Positions 12,374 through 24,427 of a DNA stretch of 64,000 nucleotides are shown here, one piece after another. A program made the translations under genes and the position numbers. Source of the DNA: Fragilaria crotonensis (Eukaryota; Bacillariophyta; Fragilariophyceae; Fragilariales; Fragilariaceae); assembly GCA_022925895.1 (NCBI GenBank), contig JAKSYS010000058.1, forward strand, positions 1-64,000. Direction: 5' to 3'. The notes beneath the pieces are model-generated. The model was not told where the DNA came from and did not search any database. It saw only the letters and a program-made list of their open reading frames with translations. The stretch's first letter is position 1. Every line of letters starts with the position of its first letter.

Positions 12374-14242
12374 ATGTCATCTACAACATCACACGAAGAT
12401 GTATTCCAAATATGTCTCACAGTAGCGGGAGAGCCTCATCGTCGCATCGTTATTGAAATTTCAGAGGATTGTTCGATTAATGGATTGCAACAATTGGCCA
12501 AGGATGCGTTTGGTCAAGACTGCATCGATCTAAAGAGCGGCTTTCCGCCCAAGTCATTGCTACAAGTAAATTCCCCAAAAGAATCATCATCAGCGGCAGC
12601 AACGGCAACGCCATTGGTGCGGAATGTGCTGAATCGGAATGATCGAGTGACTGTCATGTTGGCGGACGACAAGACAAAGAAAAAGAACAACGTAATTGTC
12701 AAAAAGAAAGAGAAGAAGGATGCTCCATGTGAGACAGAAGTACAAAGTACCCATGGACGTAGGTCGCAGCGAGCGGCCTCGAAGGCAGCCACAGAATCGT
12801 TTTCGGAGGTGATCAAGGCTCAAAATCGGCTCTTAAAGGAGCAAAAGCAACAATCCACTGCGAGCAAGAGAAAGCGAACCACAGATGCCGTTGGGAAAAG
12901 TACTACTAGTTCTTCGCCGAAGAAACAATATCAGCAGCATCCAAAGAAGCATCGCGAAAGCTCGCCAAGCTACCAGGTCGACGTTTAGGAGATGGGGAAG
13001 AGGTTGGTCCGAAACCAGTGTCATTATCGTCGCGACGTCGTCCTGCCAATAGTGGCCCAAAATTTAACAACACGGAAGATGTTTTTGCACTCCTGAATGC
13101 TCTCGAAAGTGGCGGCGGTGGCGGAAAAGTCGGACAAGTGTTGCGCGGGGCTATGCGAAACGCCGTATCCCGCCAATACGATACGAGTCGGGCCGTCACT
13201 CGTGTGTCGGCAGTCCAAGCTGGCAAGTACGAAATTGTGGAACAGCCGTCTTCGTCTTCTCTAGTCATTTCATTTGACAAGGGACTGGAAGGCCGCGGGA
13301 ACTTTGTGGAGACTGTCGATGCGATTCCAAGGGAGGCACTCGAACTGGTCCTCAAGGGTATTCACGCATCCGATCCCGAATCCCTCCGTGCCAATATGTT
13401 GGCACAATTGTCACCTCGAGTTTTTTGGTCTCTCCTTAAAGAAACATCATCGTCGCCATCACAGGAAGGCGGCGTTGGTAATGGAAGATCGACTGATGTC
13501 GCACTCCAGGAATTGCTCCCCACATTGGACTGGTCCTTCTTACGACGACGGAAGCAAACGCTATCCGAAAAGGCACAGGAAAATTTGCGGCAAGCAAATA
13601 GTAGTACGGGGCAGGAAGAAGACGAAGTTCGGAATTTGAAAGCTGCTGCCGAAGCAGTTCAAGCTGTCGAGGATGCCATGGAACAATTGCATCACTACGA
13701 TCAGACCCAACGGAGGAGTCGTGCGGCAGATGCGGCAATCGCGAGATTGGAACAGCGCCAAGAACCACAGCAAGAGGAGTGGCGGCTTGTCACTCCAACC
13801 GAAGACGATGAGGACGAATTGAAGGAATGTACCGGTGGTGACTCTGACTCAGCATCGAAATTGGTGAACATGATGGGAATTCATAATTGGCGCCAACTTG
13901 CCAACGCCGACTCGACGGAGATTGCCAAAGAGCTTGGTGTGGAGGAGAGTACTGTCGAAGAATGGATGGATCGCGCGCAGCAAGAATCCGTGGAAGAAGT
14001 CATTGTGGAAATCTGCGACGGCCGAGTTGACGCCGTTGAGGTTCTGCTGACGGAAGCTAACACAGGAACGCCAAGGACTTGGCGAATTGGCGTAGCATGC
14101 CCGATATGCTGTTTGAAAGTGCATCGTCAGCCTGGAACGTCTGGGAGTAAACGTAGACGACGTGACCACGTGGTGTCAACGAGCTCATAATGTGATGCAG
14201 GACTACGAATGGATGACCTGGTATGCTACGCCCGTCGAATAG
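12374..14242 (+). CDS. Protein with UBX/ubiquitin-like N-terminus, frame-interrupted
   Basis: The N-terminus resembles the UBX-like domain of OTU1/YOD1-type proteins: a beta-strand start (VFQICLTVAGEP), the central LKSGFPPKSL, which fits the 'YPPxxL' turn, and a final RVTVMLAD strand. A Lys-rich linker follows. The rest has a conserved-looking middle (NFVETVDAIPREALELVL, SPRVFWSLL) and two helical repeats near the C-terminus (AKELGVEESTVEEWMDRAQ and LGVNVDDVTTWCQRAH). No catalytic OTU Cys motif is visible, so it is not itself shown to be a deubiquitinase. Frames change near 12905, 14070 and 14145; after the last change the text reads to TAG at 14240-14242. The continuity of sensible protein across the shifts argues for one gene. 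Function unknown; the ubiquitin-like fold suggests a link to p97/ubiquitin pathways. Confidence 0.55.
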
Positions 14243-14394
14243 AGCAATAGAACCACACTATCTCTAGAATCTCTAGATACTTCTGTATTCGTGCTAACAA
14301 AACCAGTAACGCCTTTTTTCAGCTATGATACTTGCGGGCTAACATTGCAATTGCGAGCCCATCCTACCACCTGCGCGCGCAGCTCATCGAGAAG

Positions 14395-15006
14395 TCAGCT
14401 CTCATTGTGACTTTCCACTCTATTTCCTTTTTCCACCTGAAGTGGCAACAACAACAGGTGTTGCTTCAGCGCCCTTACCACGTAACCGATTCCCAGACTA
14501 AGTCCCCACGCACCAAGGACACCAGCAGCCACCTTCTTGGCAGTTGCTGGGCTCACACTTTACCTTCTCCACAACAGTCTTGCTTTCCGAAACAATCTTA
14601 TCCACTATGACAGTGATCTTGTCCTTGATGGCAGCAACTGTATCTGCGGCAGCAGTCTTAGCAGCTTCGGTAGCACTTTTAGCCGCGGCGGCTGCTTCCT
14701 CGGCGAGTCGTGCCGCTTCTTCTTCAGCAGCCTTGCCGCAGCTGCGGCCTCTGCCTGCAATTTGGCAGCTTGACGAGCGGCAGCTTCTTCGGCAGCCTTG
14801 GCTTGTTCTGCTGCCACGGCAGCTGCCTCTCGGCCGCAGCTCCTGCTGCCTCCGCAGCGGCCGCAATAGCCTCATTGACATCACTCAGCCCCTTCTGTAG
14901 ATGCGATTTCTTGTTCTTCTTCGTCATCTGCCAACGCGCATGGCATGGTCGTCAACGAAGCGAACAACAAGAAGGCAAGCAGGAGAAATCGGAGTGTGCG
15001 AAACAT
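14395..15006 (-). CDS. Ala-rich coiled-coil protein with signal peptide, frame-interrupted
   Basis: The ATG at 15006 begins a textbook signal peptide (FRTLRFLLLAFLLFASLTT, then ALA) followed by an acidic stretch (DDEEEQE). Next come long Ala/Glu/Lys helical repeats (EAIAAAAEAAGAAAE, AAEQAKAAEEAAARQAAK, EEEAARLAEEAAAAAKSA), then IKDKITVIVDKIVSESK and a possible C-terminal membrane helix (AAGVLGAWGLSLGIGYV). These pieces lie in different minus-strand frames, with at least three or four shifts, so no intact protein can be read. Ala-rich coiled coils are low in information; I recognise no family. It converges on the UBX-like gene with about 150 bp between their ends. Confidence 0.5.
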
Positions 15007-16324
15007 GATGCTGGTTGTTTTTTGTTGATCTATCTATTGTGTTTGGAATGTGCGTCGTCAAGGAATGTGGCTGCTTTTCTTGCTGTTACTATGGAATGTA
15101 GAGAGCAAAGTGAGACAAAAAGTCGCATATTGTGAGGCACCGCTACCAAACACCAACCTACGACTACCAATATCATATGCAACCGGGTTCTCACAACGCA
15201 ACCACCAAAACACAAGTTATTGCCATAAAGTCAACGGTTGAACACCTGTACCACCATCACTAGTCACCAACCAAACACTCCTGTCACTGTTTGAACTGCA
15301 CAGTCTGCATGGATTGCTCTATCTCGAACACCCGTCGCCGCCGCCGCCAAAAATCCCATGGTCATCGACTATAGTCCACAAACTTACACGCGTTACTTTG
15401 TTTTAAAATACACGGTTTTGGAGGAAAACAATGCATCCAGCACATGTTGACTTGCGAGTGCCAATCGGCAGACCCGATCTGAACAGAGACGGAATCCATG
15501 GATTCAATGATTTCTGAAATTTCGAAACCTTATGTAGAAAGATAGTAGATCCAATGTCAGCTTGCAGCGTATCTTTCCAATGACATTCCGTAACATGGCA
15601 TGTGTGTCTGTGTGACAGATATTTGGGTGTGTAGTGTGACTGGAAAGGATGGTTATCCATTGGCCGAATGACGTTTTGTCGTATGCCGTTCCAACGGCTC
15701 GCCACTTTTGATGCTGTTACCCTGGTACAGTAGAAACGGAACAAACGTACTATGTATGCATACGATTAGTCCTCGGAGTAACATTAAGCTCGAATACTGC
15801 TACTGAATACGATGTGGTACAGGAGTACTGCAAACCGTGTACTCGGAGTACAGCACACCAGTTTCGGTTTGCAACAGGCCAGAATGCAACGCAATTTCCT
15901 GTTTCAGCTCGCCGTGGCCTTATTTGAGTGTATCCTGAGTGTATTCCAGTATTCTATTGTCACACAACCTGGCGTATTCAACTGGAGTCGGACACGATAG
16001 AGAGGCCAATCCCTATCATACTGCACCCTGTGACTCTGTCTCTTTGCAAAAGACGCGCTCGCTCACTTTATTCCAAACAAATACTCACAGATTTCGACAA
16101 TCTTTAGAGCATTTGATTGAACCGTGCGAGATTCTGTTACCTGATTGCGTGTGCCTCAGTGTGTGTCTACTATTGTTCTCGTTGTGGAGCAGCGTGACGG
16201 TGAACACCCAAGAATACATTTTCAACGACAAGAAACTACCTCACTTTGATCTTTTTCCATTGCACCAACATCACATTAGTACCATACACACAATACTACT
16301 ACAACACAACAATTGGGAATCAAC
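15007..16324. other. Intergenic, no gene seen
   Basis: Upstream region shared by the Ala-rich gene (minus) and the HMG-box gene (plus), so a candidate two-way promoter region about 1.3 kb long. Contains the palindrome GTACTCGGAGTAC at 15839-15851. Only short motif-free frames are present. Confidence 0.5.
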
Positions 16325-17257
16325 ATGAGTTTGGACACGGCGTCGTTTGTGGCATTTCTCCGCATGGAGGCAGATTTGAGTGATGAAAAGGCCAAACGAT
16401 TGCGAGCCCAAGCTGATGAATTGGCACAACAACACGGAATTACAGTCGAGATGGAATCATCGTACGGTACGTGCTTCGGATGTGTCATGTATGATTCCTG
16501 TATCTATTGTATTGTATTTTGGAGGATCTTTGATTGTAATGTATGTAAGATATTTGCGTGCCAAATACGCATGACGGTGGACACGTATGGCGAATGGGTG
16601 AGAACGAAAGCCACTCTGTCCTACGAGAGACACTGGTGCTGCACCTGTTCTATGCAGATATTTTCTCCCAAACTCCATCCGAACTCCTCTCCTTTCGCAA
16701 TCAAATGAACTCGTTGTTCGTTTCACTACATATTCGTGTGCTTCCTTTCATGCGTGTACCCATTCAGTTGGAACTCACACCAACGATAACAACAACCACC
16801 AACCACCACTACCACAGATGTCAATCCTAGTGAATTGGCCCCATTGGATGCCTTTGGCAACCCCAAGTACAAGGGTCGGAAACGTGGTCGCAAGCCGAAG
16901 AAGCGCAAGCGTGCCCTGAATCCCAATCGTCAGAAGCGTCAGCACACTGCCTACACTCTCTTTGTTCATGAAGTGTATCCGACCATCCGGGCTCAGTATC
17001 AAGATACGGACTACCAATCCAAAGATATCATTGGACTAGTAGCGAGGCAGTGGGCGGCCATTTCCGAAGCAGAGAAACGGGTGTGGAAGGAACGAGCTCT
17101 AGCGTCGCATCAGGATCCTGTAGATGTCGAAGAGGAAGATGGGGATAACGATGATGAGGAAGATGAAGAGGATGATGAGCTGCAGCAGGATGAAGAGGAG
17201 GAAGAGGAAGTTCCCGTAGCGAAACCAAAGCGAGGTCGTCCGAGGAAGAAAGTGTAG
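16325..17257 (+). CDS. HMG-box protein with AT-hook tail
   Basis: Two exons, 16325-16466 and 16818-17257, join across a GT-AG intron (codon split G|AT) and give 193 residues. Exon 1 encodes a short helical region (FVAFLRMEADLSDEKAKRL). Exon 2 opens with a very basic stretch (KGRKRGRKPKKRKR) and then an HMG box at about residues 82-145, marked by HTAYTLFVHEVYPTIRAQY, DIIGLVARQWAAISEAEK and VWKERA. An acidic Asp/Glu tract (about 153-178) and a C-terminal AT-hook (KPKRGRPRKK) follow. HMG-box proteins bend DNA in chromatin; the acidic tail is a common HMGB feature that tempers binding. Nuclear architectural role inferred from domains. Start is the first ATG in frame with good domain continuity. 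Confidence 0.88.
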
Positions 17258-17437
17258 GTAGGGCTTGGATCTCTTCAGTCCGGGGTTCTCCAGCAGCAAT
17301 CATGGTGCTGTTGTTGTTTAACATGTATTCTCCAAAGTTCTTCATAAGTACTGTAGCGCGTAGCAATTGCAGTCTGAAATGCCATCATGATACCGGACAA
17401 TACGACCAATCTTGCTGGAAAAACATCCATTGGATAA

Positions 17438-17635
17438 TCAATCATGATGATCGTGTTCTCCTTCTGGTTGCCCGGTCATTTCATTCATATCGACACAACC
17501 ACAGATCCAGGCCATACCCACAACGAGACTCGCCAACCATAGGTTACCATCCAGTGAAGAAACCAATTGATTCCAATAGTACCATGCGACCGGCACCACG
17601 ATAAAGGTCCAGATCAGGGCTCGGCGTGTGATCAT
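17438..17635 (-). CDS. Possible small two-helix membrane protein
   Basis: From an ATG at 17635 the frame gives 65 residues with two hydrophobic segments (ALIWTFIVVPVAWYYW and LWLASLVVGMAWICGCV) and a hydrophilic His/Asp tail (EGEHDHHD). The frame is open upstream without an ATG (FRRPWSNNRRILSHPSFAS), so the true gene may extend to about 17.8 kb through another exon or be frame-interrupted. No family recognised. It would be convergent with the HMG-box gene. Could be a chance frame. Confidence 0.35.
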   Translation of the reverse strand: MITRRALIWTFIVVPVAWYYWNQLVSSLDGNLWLASLVVGMAWICGCVDMNEMTGQPEGEHDHHD

Positions 17636-18138
17636 GCTTGCAAAAGAGGGATGGGAGAGTATGCGTCTGTTATTACTCCAAGGTCTGCGGAATACAAGTA
17701 CCTGTTTACTGATACAACGACAGATCCCGTGCTCGGTGGGAACGATGATACAGATGTGTGCGTTACGATTTGCGATGCCGCAACTTGTGAGCGAAATGTG
17801 GAATCGATGGGCTCAAATGATGTCCTTCAGGACTCCAGGACCGCTGAAGGGACAGCCATCGCCAGGGTTGCACAGTACTGCAGCACCGTGTACTGTTGTA
17901 CTTGGTCTACCGGTGGCACACTCTACACTACTGGAGTACGGTCGAAGTCCTGGAGATGGCTTGCATTGCCTACATCACGACGATAACAAGCGAAAGATCT
18001 GGAAGGATTGTATTTCGGTCAACATGAAAGCTATATATTACTCGGAGTACTCCGGTAGATGACTACAGCACACCCTCCAACAAGCTTCGTGATCACGGAC
18101 ATAGAAAAGAAAGCCTACCTTGTTCTCACCTCAAAATT

Positions 18139-18711
18139 CTACAGCCCATAATTTAATCTGAAAACATCATTGTGGACATAGTACTGTCCGGGTGCGTGCG
18201 CCACAAGCTGGAACATTTCGCAAAAGTGCAAGGGATTGTCACCGCCAATTTTGATGGTCCCAGTTACAAACAGTACGATCGCCGAATCCCCAGTCGATGG
18301 CTGAACATCCAAGGACTTGACAACGTGATGGACTTGACCGACGCTCTGAAGCTTGTTCATGATGGCTTGCTGTCCTCCAACCTGCGTGCCTTCAAATGTC
18401 ATCATTGATTTGTCAGTCTGCCATGTACGTGCGTGTGTGATGAAAGGGAAAAAGATGAGAGGATGAGTTTGGGAGAAACACTAGCACCATTCAAAAGTGA
18501 TCTCACGGTATCAACTACTCTCATACCCGGTGCCGTAGAAACCAACACACAGTCGTCGATCGTACATTACCACACAACGAAACAGCTTCCACCACTCCAC
18601 CATCTCCTTTCACTCTTAACTTACAAACATACTGGCCAAACCAGCCACATTAGTATCAAATGTCGAGTAGTAGTGATGAGTAAAGGCTTGGGAAATCTCT
18701 TCAATCGACAT
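18139..18711 (-). CDS. NTF2: Nuclear transport factor 2
   Basis: Two exons on the minus strand, 18711-18625 and 18417-18139, joined in phase 0 across a GT-AG intron, encode 121 residues, the usual size of NTF2. Recognisable parts are the N-terminal helix (EEISQAFTHHYYSTFDTN), the MTFEG turn, GGQQAIMNKL, VLFVTGTIKIGGDNPLHF and the C-terminal HNDVFRLNYGL. NTF2 is a small dimer that returns RanGDP to the nucleus through nuclear pores by binding FxFG nucleoporins. The frame is clean, unlike several nearby genes. Confidence 0.92.
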
Positions 18712-19497
18712 GATGAACGTTTGATTGTTGATCACTGCAAGAAATGGAAGGAATTGTAATGGAGAAGTGAAGCGCTGGAAGCTGGAACAATGACAGACAC
18801 AGACACATGAAGTTGAGTTTCAGAGAGTTCGCACCAACGACCACGACAAGTCATTGACTGAATAATGAAGTGTTTATCTGTCTGTCTGAAAGAATCTAAG
18901 AAGTTTTCGTGTGAACTCTCACACCGACAATCCGCATCTTCAACCAACGCCCGCGCTGCTAAAAAAGTTGTGTTCAAATCTCGAGCACTCAAACACAACG
19001 AGCGCACTCAAAACTCTCGGAACAAAAATCACATCGAAGGGTGTGATCGCAGCAAAACAAAACAAGCTCCTCCTTGTTCGTCATCGTCGCGTTCTCTCCA
19101 CACTCTTCTCAAGACCATCACATCCCTTGGCGGAGAAGATCATGATTGAACGGATACGACCATTCAACTAAAGCGAACCCGATCCGATTTCCATCAAAAC
19201 TACACCCAAAAACGCACACCTTTTTTCTACCAGTAGGATACGGTATTGTACCACGATCGTATCACAAAACTCGGTATGGCAGGTTTCACCCTCAACCTTC
19301 TTTTGGTAGGTATACGTACAATCGATACCGGGCATACAAACTTGTAGAGTAAAATTCTGTAAGATCTCCGCGTGCGAATTCACTGCATCCACGATCATCA
19401 TCAGAAAAGATCTCTCAAGTATACAAAATTCTAGAGTAAAAATCGGAAAGAGTGTTCTGCACACGAGCTCACATCACAACAATCATAATCATTCAAA
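18712..19497. other. Intergenic, no gene seen
   Basis: Upstream region of NTF2 followed by the 3' flank of the transposon. No recognisable frames, and no terminal repeat matching the other side of the transposon was found by eye. Confidence 0.4.
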
Positions 19498-22449
19498 TCA
19501 CTCTTCTTCATTCTTTGTCGGTGGTGCTTCTCCTTTCAACTCTGAATGGATGAAGCCCAGATCGAAGTCAAGGGCGCACCGGTGCCCTCTTAATGCCTTT
19601 GACAGCCTCTCAATCTGTGAGAAAAGAAGTTCCTGCTGTTTTGGTGATGCGTTATTGTCCGAATTCTGGCTCGCAGCACGTTGTTTCTGTTGCTCCAAAT
19701 GATGGTATGTACAAATGTATGCTCTTGCTCTTGCTGCGAACTTTTCAATTCTAACTTTTGTTAGCACGGTTTCAGGGCAGGTACAGTCTCGAACCAGCTG
19801 CTTGAAGTTGTCTCGGCCTTTCTTCTGTGAGATGGGGAGACGTCGATATACGGACTTCGAATGAGCCCAACTGTATTCTACACCTTCCCCGGCAAGCTCT
19901 GCGTGAAACTTGGGCGTGAGCGTTACTGTCACACCAAGCTGAGTGCCCAGTACTCAAGCGCTGTTTCTTCATCCTTGAAATCATTGCAATTAGCAAGTAT
20001 GTGGCGCAGCGATGATTGTAAGTTCACTTGACCTGTGATAGGATTTTTTCTTCCCTCCAATGTGTACTGCTCTAACGATGATGTATCGATCAGCCCCCTC
20101 TCCCACAGAACCTGCATCAGACCCTTCGGTCGCCCTTCCCATCCCTGATTGATTAACTCTTTGTCCTCATAAAGGTCAACACTGTTTTTTGTCGCAAACT
20201 CCTGAAGCTCTTTCTTGGTATGGTTGCGTTGCTGCTGAAGTGTGACACCTGCTGCGGTAAGAGCATCGATAAGCATCTTCTTTGATCGTTCAACAAGTTT
20301 CCTTTTTCCCGTGGCTCGATCGTGTCTTTGTTGCTCTCGTTCTTCTGGTGACAAATACCATGGTCCGATATCTTCAGGTTTGAAGATCATGGATTGTGTA
20401 TCTCCAATCCGCAAGCGAGGTGAGTATTTACCAAGGAATCCTGTGTCCGAAAGAATCGTTGTGTCTCTCATTAACGGTTGCGATCCTCCAAAGTGTTTAG
20501 ACATGTGAAGTGCGTTAAGAGCCCCATTTCGTTTCCGTGCGTGTCCTTGGCTGTGATCGAAAAGGAAGACAAACTCAAACTCTGGATACAGTACCAATAG
20601 ACAATCGACTACGTCTTCAAATTGAAGACTCATATGGAAGCTATTCCAAAACCCCGTTGTTTGCCCCAATGTATAAGTACTTAACAAACGGTGATTCGGT
20701 GAGGAGAGGTTTTTGATCGGTCTTCAATATCTCGTTGGCTGCTTGAACATCTATGTAAGTCTTCCCCTTCGTCGCTCGTTGTTTATCTTCATCAACTCAT
20801 CTGCCGTTAACTCTCGTCCAAATCCCAGCTCTCTTGATACGAATGCCGACAGCATGTAGCCCTCCCTTCCGATTTAGGAAGAAGCGGTCGTTGACCTTTG
20901 GGTCCGACCCATGTCTTCGAACCCAGAAGATATTGCGCGAACACGCTTTCGTCCTGACCAACTATCATGATTGGTTTTGCTTGCGATGACATTCGCCGGA
21001 TGCTCATCGTTGCTTCTCGTCTTAGGCCTGCTGCTGCTGCTGTTGCAGAGAATCGATTCCAGTAGTCAATGTGGAACTCGATTTTTGAAGTTCCAGCAAC
21101 TATGTCTTCATAATGATATCCGAATTGCACATCGAGATCTTTGATGGTTGACGCCTCCTCCTTCGAAATCTGAATCCATCGACGGCAGTAGGGTTCAAAC
21201 TCGGTGAGATACTGTCTACAAAACTTGTTTCTATTCTCAACAACATCCTCACGTTCGTGTCCATCCACATAGAAGCTCTTCTTTCGGGAATCATACTGAA
21301 ACCCGAGCAACCGCATCCACCTCCATGCCGTGGTAAGACTTAATGATTCGAGGCCGTGAGCAACGAGGAAGGAGTCTATGGGATCCTGCTGGTTGTCAGC
21401 ACTCGTTGTGGCTGTATCATCTGTGGTGGAAGGAATGGCAGCCGACGCTTCAGTAGATCCTGTGTTCGCACTCTGCCAAATAGTGATAAGCCTTGGAATA
21501 ACTTTCGATATGATAAAGTCGTGAACCCGCTCTATCGTTAACTTTGATAAATTCTTGATTGCGAATGATACAATCTCATCTTTAGCATCAGGAAACATTT
21601 CAAATAGTCGCGGCAGTGGTTGCTTTCCACATTGCACGTATGGATTCGGGTGCGGGAAACCTTCGCTCTGTCGGTAAGTCATGTTCCATGCTGCGACTGT
21701 TTTGTAACATGTTGCCTGCATCATTCCCAAGCTATTAAACTCATTACATACCTCCTGGCAGCACTTGTACCAAGTCCATTGGTTCATATGTTTCAACGCC
21801 AATTGGTACGCCCGACACAAAAATGTAGATCGCTGTCGAATCTCAAAAATATCTGCTTTTGTACAGAAGTTGTCAATATCCCTTCCTATAATGACATTAC
21901 GCCAGCTGTCTTCACGTTTGTGTACAGACTGTAGAACTTTTATGCGACGCTCAAGTGCTTCCTGCGGAGTTTCAGTGATGCTCCTCTGGTGATGAGAACC
22001 CTCGCCACTGATCATGCTGTCGTGTAGTATTTTTGACGGCGAAACAAATGATATGCTTCTGGGCTACACGGCCAATAACTGGAACCGATGGACCCCCCCA
22101 CACTAGTACCAGTCCTTTGTCGCTTCGGCGGTGACTCTACTCCAGCAGATTCACCTTCCTTCGCATCAAAACTTTCACTGCCACCACTGACAGGCGTTGG
22201 TAGTATTGGTGTTGAATCGCCAATACCTGCAGGTCTTGCTCGCGTTGACGGGATATGCAGCACATTTGCTGCATATCCCATCACCATTTCCTTCCATGCT
22301 TGGTTCAAAGGGCTTGGGTACTTAACCTGCCTTGTTTCTTGCGTGAAGAAATAAAAATGTTGGTGCTGGAAACTAACACGGAAAACGCCACTGTTGTTTG
22401 ATCCATCAAACCGTGTCATCACGGATCCAAATAATGGTGCCCTTGACAT
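19498..22449 (-). mobile_element. DDE transposon with DGHER signature (IS630/Tc1-mariner-like)
   Basis: Four successive minus-strand frames make up one transposase. The first (22449-22012) has a basic Ser-rich tail. The second (22015-20807) has SLTTAWRWMRLLGFQYD, VDGHEREDVVENRNKF and the first catalytic Asp in IVGQDESVFAQYL. The third (20687-19929) has the second Asp in FVFLFDHSQGHA and GGSQPLMRDT. The fourth (19932-19498) has the likely catalytic Glu in GVEYSWAHSK, after LTPKFHAEL. This 'DGHER' type with FDxSxxHA is known from fungi and protists and groups with IS630/Tc1-mariner enzymes. Shifts near 22013, 20870, 20770, 20650 and 19931 interrupt it, but all three catalytic residues remain, so insertion seems recent. 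Terminal repeats not identified. Confidence 0.75.
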
Positions 22450-23112
22450 TGCTGTGTTGAATTTTCGAACATCAATTGAGAGGGAAGCATCAATGTGACC
22501 AGTCTTCTGTAGTGCTTCTACCCATGTTGCTGCAGGGGAGCCAGCAGTTTGACAATCGAGGTCCGTATGTGGGATCGTCGCGAACCAACGTTACAGCCTT
22601 CACCAAAATGGTGTAAAATCCTTTGTCAGTCATCCTAACTATCAACCTCACTTGGTCAGATCGATTCTAATGCGTGTAACGAAGGCAACGGTCAGGGTCA
22701 GGTTGATAGATAGGAGTGCAATTGTTGAGAACAACGGTGCGCAATCTCATTGTGGAACGCTTGCTTCCAACACGAGAAATTCTTCCGCGTATGATAGCAG
22801 ACCTTAATTTCTATTGGCTGCATGTACATTTTGTACTGCATTCTAGCGCAAGGAAATCTGAGATGAAACCTGCCATACGTACCCCACGGGACTTATGCGA
22901 ACTCGCGTCACAAGGGTTCGCATAGTTTCGCACTTTTCTGTGAAGTTTCTATTTATTTAGATGTTTTCTAATGTATTGGTATCGTTGCGGTATTCTGCCG
23001 CAGAAGTAAGTGAACTATCCTGGCAAAGTCTACGAATTCGATACTCTCCGAGTTGTAGACTCACTTCCGACGTAGTCTATTGGATTGACAACGACAACGA
23101 AACACTGACGAC
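22450..23112. other. Intergenic, imperfect inverted repeat
   Basis: Contains an imperfect inverted repeat of about 16 bp at 22633-22648 and 22700-22715 (CTATCAACCT versus AGGTTGATAG cores), possibly the edge of the transposon or an unrelated short element. Otherwise no gene. The right end is the promoter region of MAF1. Confidence 0.4.
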
Positions 23113-24032
23113 ATGAAATACTTGGAAGACGATAAATTGACTCTGTGGACGAGCGAATTGACGGATGCCGTCCTGGCCGGACGAGTCATCAATGGACGCA
23201 TCGAGGCCTTCACCATGAAGAGGGCTGGTACAGATAAGAAGTACGCACACGCATTGGGGGAAAAGTTTGTTGCTGAAATGGAGCAACGTGAATCAGAAAT
23301 GGCGGATTATCAAGAATTCCTCCAAAAACAGAAATTGAGGAACCAGAGGAGTGCAGATGCGAGAAAACGAAGCGTTTCGTATGGGAGCAGTCCAACCATC
23401 GAAACTGAGAAGCCGGTCAAGCTGCAGCGCACTCGAGCGAACTCCTTGGATGAATCAGTCGCCGCGGGCCTTTCAATTCCAGCCCTTTCTCCTCTGGGAG
23501 ACTTCCAAGAGATTGGGACCCGTAGGCTGATGACGGACCTCATCCTCACGCTCAATGCGTCCTTTCCCGATTATGATTTTGGCAACAGTCGCCCATTTCA
23601 TTTTATTAAAAGAGTGCTAAAGGTGCCATGGACGAAGCCAATGGTCGTTTGTCGGAGTTGGCGTCTCGAAGAGGCGAGAACTTTCTACGAGAAATGTGGA
23701 ACGCGATTGACAATGTCATTTGCTTGTCGGAAACCGAGGTCTTCGTATGTGCCTCCCGCCATTAACGAAGACCTCTGGGATTCTTGACTGAGACGTTGTT
23801 GGATGGCGACGACGATGCGGCGACGCCACTCTGGAGTTTCAACTATTTCTTTGTCAACAAGAACCTCAAGCGTATTCTACTGTTTTCGTGCGTGGAAACA
23901 ATGATTTCTATGGAGGTGTCAGACGAAGAGGATGATCAGATGGTGTCGATGGGGCGTTACAAGGCGAGTGAAGTAGATTTTGATATGGATCCTTCGGCAG
24001 ATGTGGCGGGGGGAATTCCAGTTGGGATGTGA
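23113..24032 (+). CDS. MAF1: MAF1-like repressor of RNA polymerase III, frame-interrupted
   Basis: MAF1 is a conserved nuclear repressor that binds RNA polymerase III and shuts off tRNA and 5S transcription under stress. Seen here: the N-terminal MKYLEDDKL, GRIEAFTMKRAG, the A box (TLNASFPDYDFGNSRPFHF), a middle segment with ENFLREMWNAIDNVICLSE in a second frame, and the C-terminal box PLWSFNYFFVNKNLKRILLF, then an acidic tail. A Ser/Arg-rich linker (about residues 80-120), where MAF1 is phosphorylated in other organisms, separates the boxes. Three shifts interrupt it: near 23605 (short by one in an A run), 23757 (one extra in a C run) and 23783 (short by one T). All lie in or next to homopolymers in an otherwise perfect MAF1, so sequencing error is more likely than loss. 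Ends 395 bp from the convergent OTU gene. Confidence 0.88.
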
Positions 24033-24427
24033 AGATGGGAGGGATACTGATGTTATACATTTGCATGGGGGTAGCGTTTTTACATTTTGGATTGATTCTG
24101 TGCTTTTAGGCCGCGTAGCTATGCGAAAGCTTAGGGATCTTTGTTTGTTTTGTTGTGTTTCGCTTTCTTTAACAACCGCAGGTCAATGCAGTGACCAATG
24201 TGGACTATCCTATTGCCTTCACTAAAGAAAGAAGTAGGATCTCAACAGGCTCTGTACAAAATGAAACAAAACAGTTGATGGGAACAAAAGTTTCACATTG
24301 TGGAAGGAACGCGTTCAAGGTTCCAGCGAGGAACTTTATTTCTGTACATGGACTACAGCACTTTTATAGGTCATCGTAAGGCACGACCGCACACACGTCG
24401 TGCGACTTGGCTATTGGAAGGTCCTCG
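24033..24427. other. Short convergent spacer
   Basis: Space between the 3' ends of MAF1 and the OTU-domain gene. No gene or strong structure seen; it should hold both polyadenylation sites. Confidence 0.4.

Noticed and set aside
14498-14927. Several overlapping Ala-, Arg- and Gln-rich frames that look like separate genes
   Set aside because: They are shifted parts and shadows of one Ala-rich gene, as shown by the signal peptide at 15006 and the continuous helical repeats.
18968-18985. GTTCAAATC, like a tRNA T-loop
   Set aside because: No acceptor stem, anticodon arm or D arm in the flanking sequence.
22012-22015. ATGA overlap suggesting an operon-like pair
   Set aside because: The genome is eukaryotic and the two frames belong to one transposon with several other shifts, so a frame break is more likely than coupled translation.
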